NCBI GenBank assembly: GCA_977006965.1
Contig: OZ345355.1
Coordinates: 3,348,001-3,412,000 of the forward strand
Direction: 5' to 3'
DNA length: 64,000 nucleotides
DNA from: Phymatolithon calcareum
Lineage: Eukaryota > Rhodophyta > Florideophyceae > Hapalidiales
A program made the translations under genes and the position numbers. Below, piece after piece: positions 12,570-22,933 of this stretch. The notes below the pieces were generated by a model, which made no database searches, had not been told where the DNA came from, and was given only the letters and a program-made list of their open reading frames with translations. How positions within the stretch are numbered: position 1 is the stretch's first letter; each line of letters opens with the position of its first letter.

Positions 12570-13144
12570 ATTTAAAAGCAGAGGTCCTCGGTTCATTCGA
12601 TGTCAAAGAAGCCAAATTCGTTTTCGGTGATATAAGCACGTGGAGAAAACAGCGGTTATCATTGTATGTGCGAAAGGCTGTTTCGATATCCACATGAGGG
12701 AGACGAGCACTGAATTTGAACACATGTGATAGGTAGGAAGTACGGTGGCGTCCGTCATACCGCGGCGAAGTACTGCATCGGCGACCTTGACATGCGCGCC
12801 CTTCTTACAAGATTGTTCGACCCTGGCTCGCGCTTCTTCTAGCTTGGCGTAGGGGACAATGAGAGCACAGCATGTGTCTCGTTCTTTTTGACGGGCGGCA
12901 CGGGCAGCTTGACGGATTTGGAGCGTACAATTCCGAAGATCACGATACTCGTTGTTCTTTTCCTTCATCTGAGCACGAAGATGTTCATTTTCCGTCTCAA
13001 CTTTGTCAGATACTCGATTTCCTCCTTGCCGGTTTCGCGTTCCATGCGAATGCCGACAAATTTGTCCATGGAAACGCCAGCTGAGCTGTTACCAACGTCA
13101 GGTTCTTCGTGCGGTGAGGTTGGGGTGTCGGAAGATGTAGCCAT
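12570..13144 (-). pseudogene. frameshifted coiled-coil hypothetical protein
   Basis: From an ATG at 13,144 the frame reads MATSSDTPTSPHEEPDVGNS, then METGKE-type sequence. A frameshift near 13,000 moves it into NRVSDKVETENEHLRAQMKE, a charged heptad-rich segment that continues as KNNEYRDLRNCTLQIRQAAR, and on to a second shift near 12,740. The acidic Ser/Pro/Thr-rich head and coiled coil resemble a structural or regulatory protein, but I recognise no family. The two shifts suggest a pseudogene or sequence errors. What is seen is coding-like composition only; no function is claimed. Confidence 0.4.
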
Positions 13145-13776
13145 GTCGGTAACTAGACTCGCAGGGGAGAAACAGCACCATATATATTTGCGATCAAGCA
13201 GCTCGAGAAGTACCAGTAGTTTCTATTTTACGAAACCCCTCAATTCAGGGGCGATTTTAAAGCTCGAAAAATACCATAAACCAAATTCAAAACAGATCGT
13301 TCACGCCATATTCGTAAAGCCTGGCTCATCTTCTGTGCGAGAATTATCCACACTACTACCTTAAACTCACTTCATTGGGCGCTATGAACAAAAATATGTT
13401 GGTCACTCAGAAGTACCGGACCTGCAATTCCAGGAGAAAAACACCGGCCGCGCACGGTCTGTACGTAAGAATACACCAAGGAAGAATCGGTAAACGGTCA
13501 TGCAGGGTGTTCCAGACTATACAGAACCATTTCGAAGTCAAAAAAGGTGAGTAGTATGGTTCAACATGTACTCGGGGAAAAATCAATGGTCGCGCAAGCA
13601 TTTCACATCTCGTGAAATGGTTTCTGATTCGACATCCATTGAAGAAGACTAAGATTAAGACACCCCACATTGTCAGCGTCAAAACAGAGAACGCTGAAGA
13701 TGATCTTCCAGACGTTGAGCAGCTTGAACCGAGCCAACACGGGCAAATCGCTTTACCGCCTGAGCTTTCATCCTTA

Positions 13777-14134
13777 TCAGTCTTCATGGCGAAACGCCTG
13801 TTTGTCGTCTACTCTCGCGATTAAATGCTCCTCAGAAGGACACCCAAGCTTCGATACAACCTTCACAAGCTCTAAAAGCCCCTCTTCCGAGCACTCTCGC
13901 CTAAGTCTTACAGGCCCTTGAGACCAAACATCGCACCGGGAACTTGATGTCATCACGCGCGACGGCAAACCGAATACGTGTGCTCATTATGTACCAAAGT
14001 ACAAGCGAAAGGTCTATATCCGTTTTAGGGACTATTTTACTTTCAGGTGTGGCAAATTCGCACTCCAAACGGAGACTTTTTATCCGAGAATTGCGGTATT
14101 GAGCTTCATTCGAAGTACGATTGCGTGGTGACAA
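13777..14134 (-). pseudogene. unassigned broken coding segment
   Basis: Two minus frames (13,901-14,134 and 13,777-13,968) overlap and appear to be one sequence split by a shift around 13,935: a segment ending VARDDIKFPVRC continues in the other frame as DVWSQGPVRLRRECSEEGLL. No family recognised. Confidence 0.3.
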
Positions 14135-14149
14135 TGTTTCCCCAAGTTA

Positions 14150-15990
14150 TCTGCGAAAACTTGCTGCTTGGACGTCCGATAAGCTGAGAAAGAAGGGGCG
14201 AAAAGAGATTACAGTGACAGAACCCATTAATTTTTTCGATATACTCATCCTCATGGCAAGAGTTGAGATCGGCGCTGAGAGCGCTTTCTAGGAGTCTACC
14301 TGGCCGAAAAAGAATTTCCCCGGTCCTTCTTCTTGCAAAGCAGAGATTCTGGTGGTCGAATACTTACGGTTGATTTCATTTCTAGTGCAATCAAGTGATT
14401 TAGGAGACATGTACTCTGGGCAGTACCGCTGATCACCTCGGTTAAGATTATGTCGATCCTACGAATGACCACAGAAAGCAAACTTTGTGATATAGATTTT
14501 GAAGTCGAGATGGCCCACTGATTAGCAGTTCTGTGCTGTCTTTTCGCCGCGCATGCCTGCATAAGGCGCATTGCATGTGTGGATTCATACTTAGTGCGTG
14601 CTGACTCTGCAGAATATCAACAAGTGCGCCTGTAGATCATAGTGGCTATCTAACTCTTCTGGCGATTTTCTAGGCTGCTAGCTTGCTGTTATTCACTGGG
14701 TACCATGCAGAGTATCAGTACTATATGGCGCAGTGTAGGTTTTGTGAAGTGTCAGGAGAGCAAGTCATCGACATCATTTCACACGCACATCACTTGCCGA
14801 CGTTCAGTCCCGCGAGGAAAAGCAGTGTTAGACATCACGATACCCCTAAGAAAAGTAAAATGATGACTGTAGAGGTCATGATGACTACTTTTGTTGCGCT
14901 GCGCACCTGTGCACATATTTCGGTATGATACAGGCAGGAATATTGAGGTCGCCGGGTCGAGTCTTGTCGCAAGTAAGAATTGAATTAACGTTCCGAAAAG
15001 GGCGCACGGATGTCGCCGTGGAGTGGTGTGCAGCAGTACTAGCGCGAAGCAGATACGCGAGAACCAGGAATGGATCCATATCAGGAGCATTTAGACGACC
15101 CATATATGTTGAATAATGTACACGTTGTGTAATTCGAATAACTTGCAATAAACAAACAACTGCAGAGTTGGAAAATGCAAGACCTCGACAATTGTGTTCT
15201 CACATTGTAATACGCTTGATAGTGCCACAATATATATTTGCGACATTTCTCCTGTTAGGAACTACTCAACTAAGCATGCTGAAGACGTCTATGAGCTTGG
15301 TGTCGTTGATGCGCTTGATAGTGAGTATCTTTCATTAGCAAAAAATAAAATTCATCACTTCGTTCAATTGAGGGGAAATATCCGTAAAATAGACACTAGA
15401 CCTGGCTAAAATTAATTACTATTAACTTACGGCTAAAAATTAAATTTAATTTAATTTAAAACTGAATTTGTGGAATTTTTCTTTTTTTCAAGTTTATTAC
15501 ACCCTTTCACACCCAAGTCCCTCCGGAGGGAACCAAGGGCCGATCAATGCATTCTATACACGTTTCATTCAGATATCCAATGAAGTGCTTCTAATATTAT
15601 GACTGCGTGACGATGCATTGAGCAAATTGTAGTGCACTCTGCGCCACCGAGCATCCAAGTCTCTGATTGCCGAGCTCCTAACCGCGCACTCAGTACTAAT
15701 AAGAGTTCTATTGACCACATTTGTGAGGAACGAGATGGGGCTCTGAGTTCTTTTATAGTAGAAAATCATCAATTACAATTTTGGAGCTGACCTAGATTCG
15801 AAGCGTGTTTGAAGAAAGAATATTTCGAGACAAACCTTCCGAAAGCCCAAGTTTTGCGAACTGCGAGAATATTATAGCCTTTCTCCGATACAGTACTGGG
15901 TGAGAAAGAGACCAATCATTCATCCTTATGACTCATATACTGGTGATTATCCTCCTGAGGAGCAATTTGACGAATCCCAGATGTTACGCA
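14150..15990. other. no supported gene
   Basis: Short frames on both strands, none with a convincing domain or start context. Nothing structural noticed. Confidence 0.35.
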
Positions 15991-16035
15991 GTGCGGTACT
16001 TGGACGCGCACGCCATGTCCGAGGTGCACCCGGCG

Positions 16036-16581
16036 CTATCGTACAAAAGATCTGTACGGCGCCTTACCGACAGTGCTGTTCGCCCCGCCCAGGCTCTGTG
16101 CGTGGATGTAGATTTCTTCTCGAAAGCAGGTCCAATCGCAATTATCCGTACCAGAGAGTTCGCAGGGATCTGAAACGACCTTCGGTGTTTCTGCTTGGGC
16201 AGGAACATTTCCACAGCTAGCCATGGTCGTGTCGTTTTGCGCTTTGCGTGGTCTCTCAAATGTGAGAAGGGCTGGTCTTCCATAAAAACGAGAGACGGAC
16301 CCATTCAATGGGCCCACCATCTAGATCGTTCGGAATTGCTGTTGTCCGTTAAGGCATTGCCTTCCATCTACCAAATGAATGAGAAATTTTTCTGTTGAAG
16401 TAGATGTGCACTCTGCACTAATTGGCGCCAAATCTGGAGCAGGACCTGTCATACTGTGGTCACAACAATCGTCATAAGGTATTTTTCTGAAGATGTCACA
16501 GAGTGCTGCAACGTCAAAAAACAGTCTGTTTGGCAGACACTCCCGGAAGTTCCCTTGTGACGGAACTAAGGAAAGGGCCAA
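16036..16581 (-). pseudogene. unassigned frame interrupted by one stop
   Basis: About 180 codons are open on the minus strand apart from a single TAG at 16,321-16,323, where the sequence reads QQQFRTI-stop-MVGPLNGSVSR. The second half is cysteine- and threonine-rich (CELSGTDNCDWTCFREE). No family is recognised and no clear ATG lies at the upstream end. It may be a decayed host gene or chance. Confidence 0.25.
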
Positions 16582-16696
16582 TAAACGTCATATCTGGATT
16601 GCCGGCCGACCACTCGGACAGCAATTAATTATACCTGAACCAATGATCATCGTACACCTATGTACCTCATCAGGGACCTAAGATAATGGGTGTGAA

Positions 16697-17855
16697 AGGG
16701 TTAAAAGCCCCACAGACTTCCGAAGATATGAGCAAGGCTTCCTCTGATGCTATCTACCTTTGTGCAGCTCACGAAACGTCCACCAGTATGGCGGACGGGA
16801 AAACTCAGGACTCAAAGTAGTCCTATCTCAGTCGTCTACGGGATTGTTGGTGCTTGGACTAGACCACTTTCTGCCTTGCATTCTGCGGATTAATACAGGC
16901 CTTCTTCGTTCTCCATGCGTTCTATGAGTGTCTTGCTAAATAGTAAGAGCTCAACTAGTGCCTTTTCTGTTTCCAGTCGTTTTTCTCCTTCCAGTTCGTA
17001 CCCTGCTAGCGTGCGTTCAAGGGTCTCCATATGCGCTCTGGCTCTGGTGCCGAATTCTTCGGCCATACTTATTGTTGACACCTGCAGGAACCTGCCACAG
17101 GCATACTGCAGCGCAAGTTGTCTGTGCTTCACCTTGGGGAACTTGAGGATTGCTGGCAATTCTCTTGTCTTTTCGTATGGTATCTTTCTTTTCCGCTTCG
17201 ATTCTAGGCGGTCTCCTTCCATTTCCAGAAATTTTGATCGAAGTGTTTGCGAAGATTGGTTTGTTTGGATATGCTTTACTGCTTCACCGAACGGGTCTCT
17301 GGTCTCCATCGTGGCGATATCTTTCCTCGTGTACTGCCATTCATGGTTGTTTCTTCTTTCGGGCACTTCGTTTGAATACATACGTTCTTTCGCCTTGTTC
17401 CTTCTCAGCATTTTGAAGGCCAAGATTTCTCGTCGATGTGCGGCCGCCTGGATCCGGCACAGGAGACGGAGCCTATCCGTCCTTCCTCGGGCCAGTGGCC
17501 CGAATACTTGATTGAAGTATGTTGCTTCTACTTCCTTGAAGGCATTTTGTACGTCTTCTGTCCAGGGCGTTAAGTGCATTGCGTACTCCCAGCATGGCTG
17601 TACTAGTGCCTTGTATATCTGAATACACTTCTGTATTCTCAGCCGTTTCTTGAACACTCCCAGTGTACGCAACTCGTACACGGCTGTCCTTGCTTTCTTT
17701 AGTCGTTGCATCATTAACGTTTCTGTGACTCCCCAGGGTCTAAGGATACTCCAAGTTACGTGACCTCCGGAACTTGTGCTAGTACCTTGTTCGCTAGCTT
17801 GAATGTCTTGCCCAAGTTTCCTCTGATTCGAGGACTTCGCTTTTCTCTTGTTCAT
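16697..17855 (-). pseudogene. 5'-truncated LINE, family B
   Basis: The minus frame is open from 17,740 to a stop at 16,890, and recognisable LINE sequence continues upstream through a stop and a shift (FKLANKVLAQVPEVT-stop-LGVS, then RPWGVTETLMMQRL). It has the thumb-like segment CWEYAMHLTPWTEDVQNAF, FGPLARGRTDRLRLLCRIQ, and the C-terminal module KHRQLALQYACGRFLQVST. The protein ends ERMENEEGLY. The 3' tail near 16,700-16,760 resembles the tail of the family C copies (AAGCCTTGC...GGGGCTTT). Catalytic reverse-transcriptase motifs lie 5' of the truncation. No convincing TSD found. Confidence 0.8.
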
Positions 17856-18251
17856 TGTTCCAAGTCATCTCTCGCTCTTGTGCCCATTGGGAAGTTATGG
17901 TACTGCGTAAGCGAGCGAGCGCACAATTTTTTCTTATGCATATGGAATAGCTCTCGTTTTGGTTGGTCGGTGGGGTGCTATCGCTTTATCACCACTGAGT
18001 TCTCAGCTCGGAAATACAGCATCCAAAACGTTGAACTGAAGCGAACGCAAAGCAGCACTGCGAGTCCAAGAAAGAAAGGTCAGCCAATATTCGCTGCTGA
18101 CGAATGTGTACTCCCTCTCCGAAAGCAAGTGAATATGGACTCATGCGACGCCTGGATCTGGCACAAACCGGCCAGGTTCCAATGAACATTCGAAATGAGA
18201 GCATATCCTTATCTTTCAAAGGACGCATTGGGACATGGCATCCGAACTGGA

Positions 18252-18864
18252 TGTCACTAAACCTCCGCCACGAAGAGATGATGCAGTAGGGTCAGCGTCT
18301 CCGATGACGCCAGCCCTGGGAAACGGTCCAGCAGTAATCTGCTCCTTCGCCCGCAAAATACGCTAGTGAGCGCAATAAGTTTGACGGACGGCTTGATGCC
18401 GTCGGACAGGCGGGACGCACAGGTGGGTGAAGAAGGTTATTGATATTCTTAACTTGATTCCGACTTGCCCTCAGTTGGGCTGTCGCCTCACTGAGTTTAT
18501 ATAGGCCTAGATTCTGCAACACAATAGTGAAGGGTATACTAACGGCTAAATCTTTTAATACTGTTAACGCTGAAGCCGCGTAAAAATTTGAACCGAATCA
18601 TATCGGTTCACTGTGTGCCACCTTCCGGTTGTGATGGTAGAAGACGGTTAGCAATCAAGAAGAGTAGAACGGCATAAGAAGTTACCTAGAAGCCGCTAGG
18701 GTGCTGCGCGAATGTAGAAACGTATTGCTAGCATGTCTTCTCGTCTCAAGTAACCCTGGAAAACCGTTTGATTCGTTTCAGGAAGGTCAAACGGTCAGTG
18801 TCTCGCGTGGAGGCGCGACGTTCGAACTCTGATCTTCTGTTATAGCATGCTCTCATCTGCGACA
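18252..18864. mobile_element. solo LTR 1 (613 bp), 5-bp TSD
   Basis: The insertion interrupts pseudogene 1. It starts TGTCAC and ends GCGACA (TG...CA with TGTC/GACA inverted ends) and is flanked by CTGGA at 18,247-18,251 and 18,865-18,869. Comparison with the intact paralogue shows the uninterrupted target. The size, TG...CA ends and 5-bp duplication fit a solo LTR of a Gypsy- or Copia-type element. No internal coding region is present. Confidence 0.75.
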
Positions 18865-19685
18865 CTGGAGACCCGATCATCCACGGAATGCACCAACGGT
18901 GGTGAAAATCGAGAAGAAAAAGACTCTCTATTCTTTTTCGCTGGTTCTGGACTGAGCATACTGCTCGTAGTCCCATTTCTGGCCTTGCTTTTCCCCAGAC
19001 GTTCTTTTGTGAAGCGGACAGAAAAACTTGAAAAGATTCTTCAAGACTGGAGTCCTTTTCGGATCAATGAATGTTGTTTTTACCATCACAAGGGCAATTC
19101 TGGGGCTTCTCACATTCCTTGAATTGTTCAAATCAACGGGTAAAACACGTTTCTCGATTTTGTAGCTTTGTCGAACATGGTGCTTCTCGCTGTTCTTCTG
19201 AATTGGAATTGGCCTCTGCTCTCCCGTCGGCTCAGAAATACTTCATGCAAAGAAGTCAGATTGTCGCAGGAATCAGTGACAATGAAGTTCTATGTGACAG
19301 GTCTTTTCCTTAGACTTCTCGTATCAACAGTATCAAGCTTTTATGTATTCTGCTTTCCATGCATCAAAGGAAAGAAGCGAAAGAAAAGTCTGTTCAAAAT
19401 CGGATGCACGGTAGATTGTTTTAACTGCATCGTTCTCTTGGACTTAATTTTAATGCTTTCTCTCGGTATAGAAATTGAGAACCATCCTCCTATTTATAAC
19501 GTATCGTTTCTGGTCGTTCTGGTGCTGTGCTAACCATGGTCCAGGCTGTGGACAAGTAAGGAATGCCCGAAACTTGAAATCACAGCCTGTCACAGGACAG
19601 GGGAGTAATTTTTCCCCTCGATGTCCGGAAGGAGACCAGAGGTGGGTTTTGTAGTCCACTGAGTCGTGTTACACGAACAAGAAAA

Positions 19686-20240
19686 CCCCCCGAGAGGGCT
19701 TCCGTTGAACGCCCCCCAAAGTTGTCCCCCCGAGCGAGCCTCCGTTGACGAACGCCACCCTCCAAGTTGCCCCCGCGAGCGGGATCCCTTTCAGAGCCCC
19801 CCAGAAGTTGTTCCCGCGAGCCGGCTCCATTTACGAGCACCCCGAAGTTGTCCTCCCGAGCGAGGCCCCGTTGAAGAGCCTTCCGAAGATGTACCCCTCG
19901 AAAGAGCACTCGTTGAAGAGCGCCTACCTGTAGCTGTCCCCCTCGAGCGAGCTCTCGTTGAAGAGCACTCCCCCTGATGTTAAGAGCCGCCAGAAGTTGC
20001 CCCCCGAGAGGGCTTCCCTTTATTAGCCCCCTGGAAGTTATGCGAGCGCGCCGATTTTTACTGCGAAGAAGAAGAACGCAGCAAGTGATGGATACTAGAG
20101 TTGGAGATGATGGAGATGAGTGCAGCAATTGTGATTTGGGAACATAATTGTTACACAGGGTAGTTACTGAGACCCGAACTGCTCTGTTGTCGGATATACT
20201 GGCGTTGAGGGCTTGTAAAATAAAAACATACAATTTCCCC
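19686..20240 (+). mobile_element. nested insertion with family F tail and minisatellite head
   Basis: 555 bp nested inside the LINE tail. The flanks CACGAACAAGAAAA (19,672-19,685) and CACCAACAAGAAGA (20,241-20,254) agree at 12 of 14 positions and are read as an old TSD. Its 3' end (GGCGTTGAGGGCTTGTAAAATAAAAACATAC, then AATTTCCCCC) matches the 3' end of LINE family F at 33,480-33,530. The 5' part is a GC-rich minisatellite with no counterpart in F, so this looks like a non-autonomous unit borrowing the F tail. Confidence 0.7.
19690..20045 (+). repeat. degenerate ~42-bp GC-rich minisatellite
   Basis: The motif GAAGTTGTCCCCCCGAGCGAG, or variants of it, starts near 19,719, 19,764, 19,805, 19,845, 19,886, 19,931, 19,974, 19,994 and 20,035: mostly 40-45 bp apart with one 20-bp step. 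The minus frame stays open through it as a loose 14-residue peptide repeat (LQRELARGGQL-like). The composition is far richer in G+C than the surroundings. Confidence 0.75.
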
Positions 20241-20473
20241 CACCAACAAGAAGAGCAACTATTTCATAGACAGAATCCAGCCAAAACCTCTTGGCCGTCG
20301 GAAAGTTGCCCCAAGCGCAAGCAGATACGTTGGTAACTTTTAAATAAAAAATCTACCATTCTTCTTCATCTTCCGGTGCTGTGCGAGACGGATCTCGTCA
20401 CTAAGACGGCGCTGAGGTAGTTTTTTCACGAAGCGCACTTATTGGCCCGTATGGTGTTCAGGAGGCAGTGAAC

Positions 20474-21330
20474 AGGCGTTGGGAGCAATATACTGATACG
20501 GTATTGGGCAAGGACTATACATCGCAATACCTATTGCAGTATCTGTTTATGTGCCAGTACGTCAATATACTGCAGTTACTGTCAATACGTCTCGATTCGT
20601 CACATATCTAGCAAATCTTGCTGTTCATCATCTTCCCCAACTTTTTGACCAACACGAGCGCTGCGTACATTAGACATAGCAGTGACAACGCTCTGAAAAT
20701 CCCAGTAGCTTCTGTTGACCTTCAGAAACAAGAGGGACTCGAAAAGGAGAGGCGTGATTCGTTGCCGGTTGTCATCCAGAAATTTTCCGGCCAAAGAAAA
20801 CAAAGGCTCGATTTCAGCGGAAGAACCGAGTATGAATTGTAAGTCCATGTACGACCGACCACGTTCGCGACGGTACCGCTTTCGTTTCTTGAAAATCTCA
20901 GCCATTTACAGCGTGTCGTCGTTTTCCTCTTCTTCAGACATATTTCCAGCATCGTTCCCCTCCGGCCTCCTCTTCAGATGAGCACATGCTTGTTTTTCGT
21001 CATCCGTCATTGAGTCCGTTTCATTCCGCTGAATTTTGACAACACCAGCCTCAAAAAGAGAAGACGGCGAATGCGGCGAATGAAGTTTGATATAGTTGTC
21101 CTTCAACGTACAACCATATAGTCGTACTCCCGGAATGGAAGGGGGTGCCACAATTGACCGAAAGCAGTACGTCAGCAAAGAGAATCTATGCCAACACGTA
21201 TCGAACCGGCCCGTGGGCGAGAAATTCCATACGCCAATACGTACTGCAATACATGCCATGCTCTCAATACGCTATCAATACCAGTATATTGCAGTATACT
21301 GCAGTATCAGTATATTGCTCCCAATGCCTG
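20474..21330 (-). mobile_element. complete small hAT element with TIRs and 8-bp TSD
   Basis: Starts CAGGCGTTGGGAGCAATATA and ends with the inverse ...TATATTGCTCCCAATGCCTG: terminal inverted repeats of about 27 bp with one difference. The 8 bases GCAGTGAA flank it on both sides (20,466-20,473 and 21,331-21,338); an 8-bp duplication is the hallmark of hAT. Subterminal copies of CAATAC/GTATTG cluster in the first and last 120 bp. It contains only the C-terminal part of a transposase (minus strand), so it is an internally deleted, non-autonomous derivative. Confidence 0.93.
20600..21100 (-). pseudogene. hAT transposase C-terminus inside the small hAT element
   Basis: The minus frame 20,600-20,905 carries the dimerisation block FILGSSAEIEPLFSLAGKFL, then DDNRQRITPLLFESLLFLKV, equivalent to the block at 1120-1419. 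Just upstream in another frame (20,906-21,100) is FEAGVVKIQRNETDSMTDDE, equivalent to FESGLVKIQ of the hAT frame at 35,402. The BED finger and catalytic core are absent. Confidence 0.8.
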
Positions 21331-21659
21331 GCAGTGAAGCACCTGATCTTACTTCGCTCTGATCAGACTGTCTCTCGATGGGAGTGCGTCTCAGGAAGGT
21401 ACAATATCTGTCCAGAGAGTGACTCATAGAGATTTTCAAGTTGCTGAAGAATGAGAAGTTTCTCAAAGGTAAGTTCCGTAGTTAAACTTAAGATTAAAGC
21501 CTTCTGTAGTGAAGAAAGAACTGGATTAATCGAACTCTTTGTGCGCCTATGGCTAAGAATATAATTGCTTACTCGCTCCAGACGCGGCCTTCGAACTTTC
21601 GGAGAGTGCAATAAGTCGTGAATCTGGACGTTCCTTGCTGATTGGATTGGATTTCGGGT

Positions 21660-21740
21660 TACTTGAAGCTACCTTTGACAATTATCATTGCACCTGAGAG
21701 GCTTTTCGTTGCGCTGCCATCTTTGGCTTACGTATTCATA
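21660..21740 (-). repeat. degraded tail of the (ATCC)n LINE family
   Basis: CAATTATCATTGCACCTGAGAG and CTTTTCGTTGCGCT match the antisense 3' end of the family seen intact at 22,278-22,516. No simple-repeat tail or TSD was found. Confidence 0.6.
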
Positions 21741-22009
21741 TAAGTAGTTGACGACGTGCCTCCGGTAGATTGAAAGAAAGACGGCGCTGTATGATTTTCT
21801 ACTTTCAAAAAGATGAGCGGTAGAGTAGCGTGGGCCCGGTTGTGGGCGTTGATTTAATAGGTGCTTTGTATGGAAGACAGATCGTTTTGCGTCGCGGGAC
21901 CGGTCGAAGTACTTCCTGTGCGGTTCTGAATGCTTTTTTTGACAAAATCCTGCTGGTACCACAAAGGTGAGAAGACACAACAGTTGGACGGCACTGTACT
22001 ATGCATTCC

Positions 22010-22140
22010 CGCATGAAGCCGAATTATGAGGCGCCGGCATTGCCGAATTTCAACATAGTGCACATCAGGAGAAGCTTTGCCCGAAAAGCAATAGTGTAAT
22101 TAACCGACAGCGAATTCTGACATACTGTACGAACATGTTT
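22010..22140. repeat. dispersed repeat shared with 39,121-39,520
   Basis: GGCATTGCCGAATTTCAAC..., GAGAAGCTTTGCCCGAAAAGC and GAATTCTGACATAC here match blocks in the same order at 39,121-39,178 and 39,462-39,510, where a LINE tail has been inserted. The nature of the repeat is unknown. Confidence 0.55.
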
Positions 22141-22277
22141 AATTAATATTTTTGCACAAAGCGTTTCTATCTACGTTAAAGTTTACCAACGCATCTTCAA
22201 AGTCTATTTTAATTTACGAAAAGTAGATTTTTATGAAATAAAAATCTATTTTTCTTCTTCTTCCTTGAATTGCTTCT

Positions 22278-22516
22278 CAAGAAACGAAGATTCCGAACTC
22301 GATGAAGCTCTCACAGTTATCTCAAACTTAATGCCCAAGCAACGACTTTCCGATATTCAAAAAGAGATGCTGGAAATGGCAGTTGATACCGTCCAAAGAA
22401 AATGTCCGAAATCAAAATGAAAACGTAAGCGAAGGATTTTAGCGCAACGAAAAGTCTCTCAGGTGCAATGATAATTGACTAAGGGAGCTTCAATAAAACA
22501 GAAATCCATCCATCCA
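22278..22516 (+). mobile_element. (ATCC)n-tailed LINE end, copy 1, with 16-bp TSD
   Basis: Flanks TCCTTGAATTGCTTCT (22,262-22,277) and TCCTTGAATTTCTTCT (22,517-22,532) differ at one base. The insert encodes the end of an ORF (LDEALTVISNLMPKQRLSDI... ending QRKCPKSK-stop) followed by a short 3' UTR with GGGAGCTTCAATAAAACAG and a CCATCCATCC tail. It is a 5'-truncated copy. Confidence 0.88.
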
Positions 22517-22933
22517 TCCTTGAATTTCTTCTTACATTGTTGAGAACTCAGTGATGGTTCCGACGACGCATGCAGGTGTAGATAATATTGATTATTGAAC
22601 TGAATTTCGAGTGTAGAAGAGAAAGGTGCCGACGTTCCTCACGTTGGGACACATAGTAGCTTCTCAAATAAAGTCACTTAATTACGATAATATTTAGAAA
22701 AAATCCAATTTGCCCACCACCATTATGAACAGCAATGCGCCACGAGATCTGGCAAACGTGCCGTGGCGCCTTGCTTCTCATGCCCAAATTGATTTTTTTC
22801 TAAATGCTACCAACAAGTGTATACCCCCCCGGAATCTCCACCGTGTTCACAACGAGCTCTGATCATTACCTTTTTTCGACCTTTTCATGACAAGGTATCT
22901 TTAGTGTACAACCCATGGTACAGTGGAGTGATT

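Larger units (their letters stand above)
19531..20374 (+). mobile_element. 5'-truncated LINE tail (A/H family) in pseudogene 1
   Basis: Flanked by the 10-bp duplication GGTGCTGTGC (19,521-19,530 and 20,375-20,384). It begins within the last codons of the family (CTAACCATGGTCCAGGCTGTGGACAAG...) and ends with the shared stem-loop tail, AAATAAAAAATCTACC and a TTC-rich run. A hairpin with CCCCTCGATGTCC...GGAGACCAGAGG lies at 19,612-19,642. The unit is itself interrupted by a second insertion (19,686-20,240). Confidence 0.88.
17925..20425 (+). pseudogene. membrane-protein family pseudogene 1
   Basis: A degraded, 5'-truncated paralogue of the intact gene at 29,825-31,789. Matching blocks in order: IALVLVGRWGAIAL (intact: AFVFVGLWAIIGG), ADECVLPLRKQ (ANECVLSFRKR), then after an inserted LTR GSGLSILLVVPFLALLFPRR (GAGLSILLVVPFLALIFSRH), MKFYVTGLFLRLLVSTVSSF (MKFYVAGVLLGLLMSVFSSF) and FKIGCTVDCFNCIVLL. 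It is broken by frameshifts, by a solo LTR (18,252-18,864) and by a LINE insertion (19,531-20,374), beyond which its last codons resume as GTGCTGTGCGAGACGG (VLCETD). Confidence 0.85.

Noticed and set aside
19690-20045. CRISPR-like array
   Set aside because: Units are continuous degenerate tandem repeats without unique spacers, in eukaryotic transposon context.
19580-20233. 217-codon minus frame as a real repeat-protein gene
   Set aside because: It spans a LINE tail, a minisatellite and another element's tail; its openness is explained by a unit length near a multiple of three and high G+C.
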